In this document: piece after piece, positions 55,408 to 64,000 of the stretch
Layout of the letters: every line of letters begins with the position of its first letter
Numbering within the stretch: position 1 is the first letter of the stretch
Source: Calliphora vicina
Lineage: Eukaryota > Arthropoda > Insecta > Diptera > Calliphoridae
NCBI RefSeq assembly: GCF_958450345.1
Contig: NC_088780.1
Location: 132,632,226-132,696,225, forward strand
Direction of reading: 5' to 3'
Length of the DNA: 64,000 nucleotides
Program-made: the position numbers and the translations under genes
Notes under the pieces: model-generated
Told to the model about the DNA's origin: nothing
What the model saw: only the letters and a program-made list of their open reading frames with translations
Databases searched by the model: none

Positions 55408-56824
55408 GGGCAATTTGTATGCCATTTGTACGCCAATAGAGTGGAATAGATTTTGCAAAAATAAGAGTATCTGATAAATAATTTGGTCTTTATGTTTCAT
55501 TCAGAGGGTACTATATTTTAAAATAATAAAAAGTTCTTTCGAAATATTGTTGGACAAAATATCGAGTGAAATAAGGGTATATCGTACGTGACATAAAACG
55601 GAACTCATTTTGAGGTACATTTAGAAATATCCGAAAATTTTCGAATCGTGAGAGGCGTTATGTTTTCTTTTAATTTCTTACACTAAACGAACTATTTTTC
55701 CTTTACAATCCGTCATATTTAAATAAAAACAATCTTTGGATGATTTTATAATAAATAAAATTTAATATCATACGTGACATACCGTACGTGACAGATTTTT
55801 CTCTTATAATAAAACAGTATATATTCTGTAAATATATGTATACAAAAAATAAAAAAGTGAATAGAAAATATACATTCGGTTTCAATAAACAATTTTATAA
55901 TAGCAAACAAGTAAGATAGCTATATTTGGTTGTGCCGAATCTTATATACCCTTCACCAAATTATACTTTAAAATATTTTTTTTTAAATATTTTTAGGTAA
56001 ACAAAATTTAATTTTTTTATTAATTGTTTTTCAAAAATTTTTTTAAATTGTTTTTTTTTAGTTTTTAAATTTTTTTTTTGGTAAAATAATGTATGACAAA
56101 AAAAATTTTTTAATGAAAAAGAAATTCGGGTAAAAAATTTGTTTCCCGATTTTGGCCCATTGTAGGTCCAACTTACTATAGTCTTATCTACATCCTTGCA
56201 ATGGACTTTGAAATATCTATCATTAGATATCCATATTGTCTATATTAATGACTTAGTAATCCAGATATAGATCAAAAGTGGGTCAAAAATCGAGGTTGTC
56301 CCGGTTTTTTGCTCATATCTCCGTTATTTATGGACCGATTTTGCTGATTTTAAATAGCAAAATTCTCGAAAGCATGTCTGACAGAATTATTGAAGACTTG
56401 GATCCCGAAGATATCTGGGGTCTTCAGAAAACTGATTTCAACAGAAAGACGGACATGGCTTAATCGACTCCGCTATCTATAAGTATCCAGAATATATATA
56501 CTTTATAGGGTCGAAAATGAAAAATGTAGAAATTACAAACGGAATGACAAACTTATATATACCCTTCTCACGAAGGTGAAGGGTATAATAAACAATCAGA
56601 GTCAAATTCATTTCACACTATATGCTAATTGGGAGCTTATTTTTAACCGCAATTTTAGCCTCAAACACGCCAATTAAATTAAAAAAATTAAATATAGTCA
56701 GTTTAAACTATTATTTTTGCCAATAAAATGTTGTAATAAGCTCTAAATACTTACCCATAGTAATATTTTAGTATTTTCTCTTTATTCAAATCATCTTGAA
56801 GAAAAGTTTCTCGTGGAATTGCCC
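55408..56824 (+). mobile_element. Family D element, complete ends, with family A insertion
   Basis: The left end GGGCAATTTG and the right end GGAATTGCCC are inverted over about 8 bp. ATAT stands on each side (55404-55407 and 56825-56828), read as a 4-bp duplication because the host DD37E sequence has it once. Without family A it is about 735 bp. It includes CGTACGTGACA near 55590, 55771 and 55786. It encodes nothing convincing; a 60-codon frame conserved with 26910-27092 starts with TTG and is most likely passive. Confidence 0.7.
55906..56587 (+). mobile_element. Family A element nested in family D
   Basis: It runs from ACAAGTAAGATAGC to CGAAGGTGAAGGGTATA. The hairpin has TTGGTTGTGCCGAA, so one arm has begun to decay. 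The uninterrupted site is seen in the family D copy near 27117. The interior aligns with 25328-25940 and includes CAGAAAGACGGACATGGC. Confidence 0.85.
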
Positions 56825-56858
56825 ATATGTATGTTAAGATTTTTACGATATCAGTCCT

Positions 56859-58117
56859 TATGAGCAGCTCTAAGTTGGAAGCTTTTCTTTAATATAATAC
56901 TTTTTTTAATTCAGTATATTAACAAACTATTTTTTGCCATTTGAATCACAATTTACCGACTTAAATAGATTTTGGGCTGAAAATATAAGTGATCTCCGAT
57001 TGTCGTCCTTTTTCTATTTACGTTTTACTTAATTTTCATATAAAAAAAACGATTTTTGCTTGAAAATACAAGTGATCACAGATTATTGTCCGTTTTAGGT
57101 TTGGACCACTATTTAGAGACTTATAGCCACATTTATGTTTAATTTAGTTTTTAAAATTAAAAATCGATTTTGGGATATTTCTATTTGGACCACTGTTTAC
57201 CAACTTTTTTCACTCATCTTTATTTTACCTCGAATGGGCGACGAAGAGCACCGGGTTAGGTAGTCTTTCATAAATTTCATGTAATGGTTTTTTATTCGAC
57301 TAAATAATTAATTATTAATAAATACTGCCAAACCATAAATTTCTTTATAAACTTTAGTTAATTCATTAATATACCGCCTAATCAAAAAAAACCCAAAATT
57401 GCGCAGCTAATTAACCCATTAATAATTCACAGAAAATGAAACATAACAATAAACCAAATTCCTCAAATTATCTAAACCTGATAAGGACGATAAATAATAA
57501 AAAAAATGTGTTTATGACGGCTGCCAAATTCCCCCTAACCATTAGTTTTAGTTTTTTTTTTATTTTGCTTTAGTTTGATTAAAATATTAACATTAACAAT
57601 TCAAGGAGAAACATGTAAATTAAAAAAAGCAACTGAAATACACACATTCACTCACAAAAACTAAATTAAGTATCGCGCGTTACATTAATAAATTTATTTA
57701 TCAAAATGTCAATTATACGCACCATGTGAGTGCTGTTACCAGCAGAGCCTCCCAGAAAGAAGAACAAAAAAAAAACTGCCATCATCATCATCAGCATTCT
57801 CCATTACAAAAAGCAAATAGAAAAAAAACAACAACAACAGCATAAAGGAGTGTATATAAATATAATAAAACATTCCATCATATTTAGAAATACTTTCCAG
57901 CTACACTCAACTCGCCCTGATATTTACACACCAATACCAACCACCAGCTGTAATTTTCTAATGACAGAAACATCGACTGACAGCCAGCCAGGCAATGATA
58001 TAGAGAACGACACCAACCAACACCTTTGTCGCCATTTTATAACGTTTATTAAGTTTTATTATTAGTGAATGGAGGCAGTTTTAAAAGTACTTTAAATATT
58101 AAGGAAAAAAAAGTTGT
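56859..58117. other. Spacer, no gene supported
   Basis: AT-rich sequence. Near 57702 ATGTCAATTATACGCACCAT is followed by GTGAGT, a possible but isolated start-plus-donor arrangement. 57775-57840 has ATC and AAC simple repeats. An open stretch (57730-58065) crosses these repeats and is not convincing. Confidence 0.4.
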
Positions 58118-58215
58118 GTCGAAGATCTTATAAAAAAACCGGTTTGTTGTTGAACAGAAAAATTTCAATTCTTAGAAACAAGGTTTTCCATAAATCGAGT
58201 CCGTTAAAATCGGTT
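58118..58215 (+). mobile_element. Scrap of the 3369-type hAT-like element
   Basis: TTATAAAAAAACCGGTTTGT and ATCGGTTTAACTGG are decayed forms of the terminal region at 3369-3490. Confidence 0.45.
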
Positions 58216-58254
58216 TAACTGGAGAGAAATAAAATTGGTGCAGAAATAACACAA

Positions 58255-59488
58255 AAAATACAGCTCGTGCTGTATCGGATCTCAATGTAAATAAGTCTCC
58301 TGGGCCAGATGGCATAACAAAGCCATCATTTACAAAGTTATGGAAAGTATGGTAAACTACCATCTGGTTAAATATTTAGAGACCAACAATTTACTAAACG
58401 ACCGGCAGTATGACTTCCCTAGAGGACGCTCTACGGAAAAATGGTGTCGTTCCATTCACCGTTTCGGCGAAAGTAAAGTGGTGGCTCTAAATATTTCCAA
58501 GGCGCTCGATAGAGTGTGGCACGGTGAAACTTTTATCAAACTTATTTCGATTCATATCGAGTTCCTCAGAGATCGCACTATACGAGTTGTTATAGATGGG
58601 ATCTCATCAAACGAGTTCAAGATAAATTCAGGGGTACCGCAAGGCTCCGTTCTTTCTCCTACTCTATGTCTTATTTTTCCAAATGACCTTCTACGTTAAA
58701 TTTCCAATCCTATTTATTTGTTTGCAGATGCCAGCAACATTTGCCATTCATAATCATTCAGTTACAGACAAGCGAATCGGAGATTGGGTCAATGGAGTAT
58801 AACATGAATGATTCGGGACCTTCTGACCATCTCTGAATGGGGTCGTGCGAATAGGATATCCAGAACATGTCGCTTCATCTGTATTTATGAATGGTGTAAA
58901 TATTGTGGAATCAGACGCTCTTGATGTTCTGGGCATGACAATACAATGTGTAAACACATTGTTCAAGCGTCGAAAGAAGCATTCAAGTGTCTCGGATCTT
59001 CGAAACGGTATAGCAATTACTTCACTCAATCTGAAACCACCTATAGCCTATCGAAAATGGAATACAACTCCCGTGTATGGGCCGGTGCTTCAAAGTCTAT
59101 TTTGGAGCTTCTCGACCGCGTACAGGAGATGACAAAGGGTATCCAAATCTATTGATTCGCTGAGCACCATCGCAACGAGGGCTGCGTTTAACTGTTCTAC
59201 CGGCATATATGTTTTGATAAAATTAGGGAACTCCTTTCTGATACCCGCAGATGTTTACGTAATACACGTTTTTTGTAATACACGACCTTTGTAGTCGATT
59301 GACCAGACCACACACTGCAGGAAAATTCGTTCCCGCTGAAGTGTTTCCTGTCATTTTCAATGTAGGAAAGTTCAAATCGAATGTCCACAAACTCTTTCCT
59401 CCCTCCCATAACCTATTTTCCTAGATCCAACACAATACTTTGTATGAGTAGGGGTCATCACGTGTGTGCTGGTCCAAGAAGAAAAAAA
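58255..59488 (+). pseudogene. Non-LTR retrotransposon ORF2 remnant with reverse transcriptase motifs
   Basis: The first part reads ARAVSDLNVNKSPGPDGITK, the beginning of a LINE reverse transcriptase. It then jumps to MESMVNYHLVKYLETNNLLN, so roughly 50 residues are missing. The main frame (58340-58699) contains LNISKALDRVWHG (palm, with the first catalytic Asp in an altered context) and INSGVPQGSVLSPTLC; the YADD motif is lost to frameshifts (FICLQMPATF region). Later frames hold MNGVNIVESDALDVLGM, KCLGSSKRYSNYFTQSE and WAGASKSILELLDRVQE. The 3' UTR and an A-rich tail end near 59488. The tail matches 236-800. Confidence 0.85.
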
Positions 59489-59529
59489 AAACATCGAAAT
59501 ATTGGTCGTTGAACCAAAAATCTCAATAT

Positions 59530-60345
59530 TAAGGTAACGATATATGTATATCCTGGGTCCTCATAAGATTCCAAAACGATCTAGCTTGTCCGCCCGTCTT
59601 TTTCGTCTGTTGAAAACACGATAGGGCCCAAACGAAAAAAGTTAGCTGTCTGAATCGGTTAATCGGTCCATGATTTCACCAAGCCCCAATACTGCAGTTA
59701 GGACCATAATTAATTCAAGTCCCCATAGAAGAATATAACAGTCTTAATTGTTCATACTAATACATTCTTTCCAATCTTATGGTTTGTATGAGGGGTAGGG
59801 TCAATCGTGAATCTATCATCACAAAATTTGACGGAAAGATTTAGTTTTATTTAAAACTTCAATTTCATCACGATATTAATGATTATAAAACAATTATAAA
59901 TGTTCAAGTCATTTTCTGAGGGGGGACGTTGTATGGGGGCTAGGGACAAATGTTGCCCGCTATTCGCCATACTCTGCAGTAAAATTGCAGAGTTCTAAGA
60001 ACTAATGTGTGCCAAATTGTATCTGGATTGCCGCATAGTCAACATATTTATAGCTGCACAAACAGTATTCCAGGGGGACATTTGCATGGTGTCTAATTGA
60101 AATCATTGAAATCATTGACCGATATTGCCTATTTTCAATATCAAGCAAACCAACAGAGGATATTTCTGGAAAATTTTAGCCAGCCAGTTTTTAACAGAGA
60201 GACAGGTGGAGGGACATCGTCTTAGAATCTTTTGAGGACCCAGTATATATATACTTTTTGGTAGTACTCAGTATTTCGATATGTTACAAATGGAATGATA
60301 AAATCAATATAACCCCCATCGTTTTTGATGTTGGGTATAAAAACA
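59530..60345 (+). mobile_element. Family C repeat
   Basis: It includes CCTGGGTCCTCATAAGATTC at the start, a CGTCTGTTGAAAACACGATAG block, CCCCATACTGCAG-like words and AGACAGGTGGAGGGACATCG, then TATATATACTTTTTGGTAGT, and ends GATGTTGGGTATAAAAAC. The general order of blocks (GGACAT block, TATATATAC block, GGGTATAA end) is that of families A and B, so C is probably a distant relation. A reverse fragment is at 12405-12760. Confidence 0.6.
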
Positions 60346-61052
60346 GAGTACTAACTTGAATTAATTTTTTTAAATAAAATTCTCAGCAATTTCCCAGTTT
60401 TTTATATGGCTTTTGAAATATTTTTTCCTGCGAAATCCAACAGAATGCTTTCCTGTGTATTTAAAGAAAATATTAAATATGGAATAAATATTTTAACTCA
60501 CGGTGTTAGTTCCCAGATAGTTCTATGAATTGGTAACATTATACGCCATAGTAGGAAGGGTATATTGCGTTTTTGTAAATATCTGTGCTTCCTACCTCAT
60601 ATTTTCAGATTACCCTCGCTGGTATCAACGTATGTATGGATGTGTATGTTAGTAGTTCGTCGAAGAGAAATAATAGCCAGCTGATAAATGAACTTTTGGT
60701 TGTAAAATTTATTACTTTCATTATATTTACAGTTTGTTGGTAACGAGCAAAACTATACGAATGATTGTCATTAAATATTTTTTCCCTATTCCTTTCTATG
60801 GCATGAAACATTAGCGGGGAGGCAAAGAAAAACTAAACGAAAATACATTTTGTAAATAGAGAATACAGTAGGATGGAACAACAAATACCTACATATAATA
60901 GCTGAAAAATATCTTTTTCGAAAGCAATAATATGAAATTATGAAAATGCCTGCTAAAACATCTAAAAATAAGATTTCTAAAATCTGAAAATTATGGATTG
61001 TACATGGTAGGATATGTGATTTTAAAAGTTATAAATGTTCTCTTGAAACATA
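60346..61052. other. Spacer with a family B 3' scrap
   Basis: 60543-60600 (ATACGCCATAGTAGGAAGGG, GTTTTTGTAAATATCTGTG) is a decayed family B 3' end in reverse. Nothing else is recognised. Confidence 0.45.
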
Positions 61053-62350
61053 AGGAGTGAGATCGAAAAATTCTTAACACACGTTTTTCATTACATTTTT
61101 TAACCCAAGTATTATTTGAATTTTTTTTTGATCAAGTTACCTTTGAAAAACATGTCAGTTATTATGTGTAATGTCAATTATATTAATTTTTTTGTTAATC
61201 TGATTAAAATGAGTGACCAGAAAAAAGTGCGTACTGAAATTATTAAATATTTTCAACAAAACCCAACTTGGTCTTACAAAAAGTTGGCCAAGCATACAAA
61301 GGTCTGCCGTCAAACTGTTTCCAATGTTATTAAACAGTACCGGGAGAACTTGTCAGTTGATAGAAAACCTGGTTCAGGTAGAAGGAATGGTCCACATGAT
61401 GATTCTAAAGCCAAAAAAATAGAACGCATTTTCAAAAGAGCTCCCAACACATCCGGTAGGAAAGCAGCCCGGTTAGCTCAGTGCTCGGACTATTTGGTAC
61501 GAAAAGTTAAAGCTAATGCAGGTTTAAAAACATACAAGGCTCAAAAAGTTCCTGACAGGAACGCTACTAAAAATTTAGAGGCCAAAAACAGAGCACGGAA
61601 ATTGAAGTCAAGTTTTATAAAAAAATATTCTTGCTGCATAATGGATGACGAAACGTATGTTCTGGCAGATTTTTCGCAACTTCCAGGTCAAAAATTTTAT
61701 GTTGCTGATGCTCGAGGGAATGTTGAAGAAAAGTTTAGGACCCAAAAGCAGACAAAATTTCCCAGAAAGTTCTTGGTATGGCAAGCAATATGCAGTTGCG
61801 GCAAAAGAAGCCACTCATTTGTTACAACGGGCTCTATAAATACCGAAATTTACATCAAGGAATGTTTACGAAAGAGAATGCTTCCATTCATAAGACTTCA
61901 TAATGTGTCCACTTATTTTTGGCCTGACTTGGCATCCTGTCACTATGGCAAACAAGCCCTTGAGTGGTACAAGAACAATAATGTGGTATTTGTACCAAGA
62001 GAGGCAAATCCTCCAAACTGCCCGGAGCTAAGGCCAGTGGAGAGATATTGGGCTCTTGTTAAAAGAGAATTGAAGAGTACAAAAAAGGTGTCCAAAAGTG
62101 TGGTAGATTTTAAACGGAGATGGACTACATGTTCGAGCAAAGTGACAGAAAGCACTATAAAAACGTTAATGGAAGGGTTTCCGAAAAAGGTTCAAAATTT
62201 CATCACTAGTGATTAAAACTATAAAAATAATTTTTTTTGTAAATTGTAATAATAATTTCAATCAAATAAAAAAAAAATTAAAGCTGTAAGTTTAGTGGTT
62301 TCTTTTTTATAAACATATATGTATGTTAAGAATTTTTCGATCTCACTCCT
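61053..62350 (+). mobile_element. Intact DD37E Tc1/mariner transposon
   Basis: The terminal repeats 61053-61079 and 62324-62350 are perfect 27-bp inverses, beginning AGGAGTGAGATCG at the left. TA flanks both sides (61051-61052 and 62351-62352). The 1,298-bp length is that of a complete IS630-Tc1-mariner element, and the single gene fills most of it. All other copies in the window are broken, so this one is the youngest and the only candidate for activity. Confidence 0.93.
61209..62216 (+). CDS. DD37E transposase (IS630-Tc1-mariner superfamily), intact
   Basis: This 335-residue protein would cut and paste its own element at TA sites in the nucleus. I take ATG at 61209 (MSDQKKVRTE) as the start, since decayed copies share ATG in this place; the frame is open upstream to a TTG at 61116, but without an ATG in good context. 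Residues 1-60 form a helix-turn-helix region (KLAKHTKVCRQTVSNVIKQY) followed by the GSGRRN hook. A second DNA-binding block spans about 65-115. The catalytic Asp are D147 (MDDETY) and D240 (FWPDLASCHY), and the Glu is E278 (CPELRPVERYW), with 37 residues between the last two. This spacing is that of the ITmD37E/TRT group known from mosquitoes and other animals. A basic stretch near 128-139 (RARKLKSSFIKK) could serve nuclear import. No stop or frameshift is present. Confidence 0.92.
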   Translation: MSDQKKVRTEIIKYFQQNPTWSYKKLAKHTKVCRQTVSNVIKQYRENLSVDRKPGSGRRNGPHDDSKAKKIERIFKRAPNTSGRKAARLAQCSDYLVRKVKANAGLKTYKAQKVPDRNATKNLEAKNRARKLKSSFIKKYSCCIMDDETYVLADFSQLPGQKFYVADARGNVEEKFRTQKQTKFPRKFLVWQAICSCGKRSHSFVTTGSINTEIYIKECLRKRMLPFIRLHNVSTYFWPDLASCHYGKQALEWYKNNNVVFVPREANPPNCPELRPVERYWALVKRELKSTKKVSKSVVDFKRRWTTCSSKVTESTIKTLMEGFPKKVQNFITSD

Positions 62351-62352
62351 TA

Positions 62353-62795
62353 TGTATGTGAGAAAAAAGTGAATACCGTTTTGACATTTGATTCAAATCG
62401 TTAATGGTAAACCGTTATAAGTGAGTATAAGTAGGATAACCCTAATATACACAAATACTCGCATCCACACTTATGCAATTACGTGTTGTAAAGTAAAAAT
62501 ATCGTAATACCAGTCAATATATTGTAATCATGTAAACTTGTATGAGTATTTGTTGATAAATGTGTTTATGTGTTGGAGTTCTAAGTAGTTCTAAGCTAAA
62601 ATCTATAACAGTAATGAATATTTCAAATTTGTTACACTGTTTGTAACACGTATTATTCTGATCCTTAAAAAATTTCATCACCATCAACCTCTGTACGAAG
62701 ATTCCGGAATAATGATCACACACGACTCGAGAAATGTTCAACTGGCGCTTTATTATCGAAGGTTCGGCAACGATATCAATAATCAACGATGAATA
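62353..62795. other. Spacer, no gene supported
   Basis: A 94-codon open stretch on the minus strand (62514-62798) has no recognisable motif. Nothing else is seen. Confidence 0.4.
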
Positions 62796-63737
62796 CAAGG
62801 TGGCGCAAAAGTAATCCTCCTATCAGAAACTGCTATAAATTTTGTGATTAGCCCCTAATGTCAGTTCTGTTTTGACATTTGTGTAGTAAACACATGCGAA
62901 GTACACGTTAATAAACAATGTTACGCTACACTGCTCCAGAACGCGGAATATTGCTGAATATTTATTTGACCAATAATCGGTCGGTTTTTTCATCAAAAAC
63001 AATCATGAGTGATGAGGCCCATTTCCATTTTAGCGGGTACGTAAATAAGCAAAATTTACACTTCTGGGGCATTGAAAATCCGCGTGTAACCCACGAAGAG
63101 CCATTACACCCGCTCAAAGTCACTGTATGGTGTGCTGTTATCGCTGGAGGAGTCATCGGACAATTTTTTTCGAAGACGTCGCGGGCCAAACGGTAACTGT
63201 GAATGGTGAGCGCTACAGAGCAATGATCAACGAGTTCTTTTTGTCGCAACTTGATGAATTGGGATTGGAAAACATGTGGTTCCAACAGGACGGTGCAACG
63301 GCACACACTGCACGTGCCACAATCGATATGCTGAAGGATGCATTTCCCGGGCGGCTAATCTCCCGTTTTGGCGATTTGCACTGGCCAGCAAGATCGCCTG
63401 ATTTGACCGCTCAAGACTTCTTTTTGTGGGGCTTTTTGAAGTCGCGGGTTTATGTCAACAAGCCTCAGACTCTTGCAGCTCTTAAAGACAACATCCGTCA
63501 ATAATTTGAGGACCTATCGCCGGAAGTTTTGGCCAAAGTGATGGAAAATGCCATAAAAAGGGCTCAAATGACAATCAACTGTGGCGGCGGCCATTTACAT
63601 GACATTATATTCTCGACTTGATGTAAAAAAAACCAAATAACCAAATAAAAATAATCCACAAGAGGAATCAAAGTTTTTCATTTTTTTTTTTTAATTACAG
63701 CCAAAAAACATCGGAAGTTTAATATTGCGCCACATTG
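62796..63737 (+). mobile_element. DD41D (rosa-like) mariner-type element, internally deleted
   Basis: The left end CAAGGTGGCGCAAAAGTAA and the right end TTAATATTGCGCCACATTG are imperfect inverses; TA stands on both sides (62794-62795 and 63738-63739). The length is 942 bp, short for the superfamily, because the DNA-binding part of the gene is missing. The gene body has a clearly higher G+C content than the rest of the window, suggesting a younger arrival. Confidence 0.8.
62918..63621 (+). pseudogene. DD41D transposase, lacking the DNA-binding domain, frameshifted
   Basis: The start MLRYTAPERGILLNIYLTNN keeps about 20 N-terminal residues and then passes to the catalytic domain MSDEAHFHFSGYVNKQNLHF with the first Asp. 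A single-base loss near 63162 shifts the frame before FFEDVAGQTVTVNGERYRAM. The second Asp lies in WFQQDGATAHTA and the third in the APARSPDLTAQDFFLWG region (the residue of AQDFF); 41 residues separate them, so DD41D as in rosa elements. A TAA replaces a Glu-like codon after DNIRQ (63502-63504), with the last 38 codons (FEDLSPEVLAKVMENAIKRA onward) still open to TGA at 63619. It cannot make a working enzyme. Confidence 0.85.
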
Positions 63738-63739
63738 TA

Positions 63740-64000
63740 GATGAAATGCGCGGACAAAATAGAAAGTTTACTTCTTTCCCTTAACACAAAAAGGAAACGT
63801 TTGGTTAAGACCTCGAACTGGAACACGAATGCTTTTCAAATACAAGTGTAATTAGATGAAAGATGTTTGTGGTTTATCTCTCACACAGAATCATATAAAA
63901 GCGAGCTGAAAAAACCGGTTAACCAGTTCTTCATTCTAATCAGTATTATTTCAGTTTTTCTATATTTATATTATATAAGTTTGTCATTAGGTTTGTAATT
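63740..64000. other. Window end, no gene seen
   Basis: 63911-63928 (AAAAACCGGTTAACCAG) again carries the core word of the 3369-type hAT-like family, possibly the start of another copy that continues beyond the window. Confidence 0.4.

Larger units (their letters stand above)
54228..56858 (+). mobile_element. DD37E element carrying family D, which carries family A
   Basis: The left end survives in part (TCGAAAAAACGTTAACACAC near 54238); the right end TGTTAAGATTTTTACGATAT then CAGTCCT (56832-56858) is followed by TA. Between transposase pseudogene and right end, the text TTAACATATAT stops at 55407 and resumes ATATGTATG at 56825, which together restore the right subterminal sequence of the intact copy. 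The piece between is family D with family A inside. This explains the whole 2.6 kb as one old DD37E copy hit twice in succession. Confidence 0.8.

Noticed and set aside
57695..57730. ATG followed after 20 bases by GTGAGT
   Set aside because: No acceptor or promoter evidence, and such short start-plus-donor pairs occur by chance.
61116..61208. N-terminal extension of the DD37E transposase from TTG
   Set aside because: Decayed copies agree on the ATG at 61209 as start, and the extension reads as leader sequence.
62514..62798. 94-codon minus-strand frame
   Set aside because: No recognisable domain, and it runs into the DD41D terminal repeat.
63127..63306. Minus-strand frames across the DD41D gene
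   Set aside because: Antisense shadows of the transposase.

Overview
This window reads as non-genic DNA of an insect, most likely a higher (brachyceran, perhaps calyptrate) fly. The evidence is its very high A+T content, the absence of any long cellular gene, and its stock of transposons: Tc1/mariner elements of several catalytic types, hAT remnants, non-LTR retrotransposons with jockey-like C-termini, short Helitron-like elements and many palindromic non-autonomous elements. I infer the host group from this stock; no marker gene fixes it. Most of the sequence is probably intron or intergenic space of long host genes.

Layout. 1-5.4 kb: an end-truncated LINE, a deleted mariner, an A-rich tract, and a family A element holding a hAT-like element, followed directly by a family B 5' end. 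5.5-12.8 kb: decayed mariners, a decayed DD37E element, and a Tc3-like element nested in a mariner. 13.2-18.9 kb: a foldback element with reiterated arms, an irritans-like mariner relic, and two large inverted repeats, the second about 1.85 kb. 19.7-23.4 kb: family B elements disrupted by a MITE and by a Tc1-like element with TIRs and a TA duplication. 24.3-27.4 kb: a mariner relic, a hAT-like element containing family A, and DD37E and family D pieces. 29.2-31.5 kb: a TIR element with a decayed hAT inside it. 34-42.6 kb: foldback elements with 168-178 bp tandem units, a MITE with perfect 51-bp arms, family A and B copies including an A/B chimera, and a Helitron-like fragment. 43.9-46.7 kb: a second MITE copy, a tRNA-like sequence, and half of the large inverted repeat split by a 1,526-bp element with CACAGTG ends and a CGCAG duplication, as in Transib transposons. 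48-53.4 kb: short palindromes, a mariner, tandem repeats, and a LINE tail inside family B. 53.7-56.9 kb: a Helitron-like element and a three-level nest (family A in family D in DD37E). 58.2-63.7 kb: a broken LINE, a family C element, one intact DD37E transposon and a deleted DD41D element.

The only intact coding gene is the 335-residue DD37E transposase at 61209-62216, which lies between perfect 27-bp terminal repeats and may be active. Two short segments look like real host exons: 43612-43669 on the minus strand (start codon in fly-like context, good acceptor and donor) and 32277-32339 on the plus strand (63 nt, phase 1-1, hydrophobic). The host genes are not recognised.

Three points deserve most attention. 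One is the Transib-like element and other CACAGTG ends beside foldback elements. Another is families A and B, whose hairpin and inverted repeats have changed at both ends together. The third is a set of hAT-like elements that keep dense palindromic terminal repeats while the core word differs between families.
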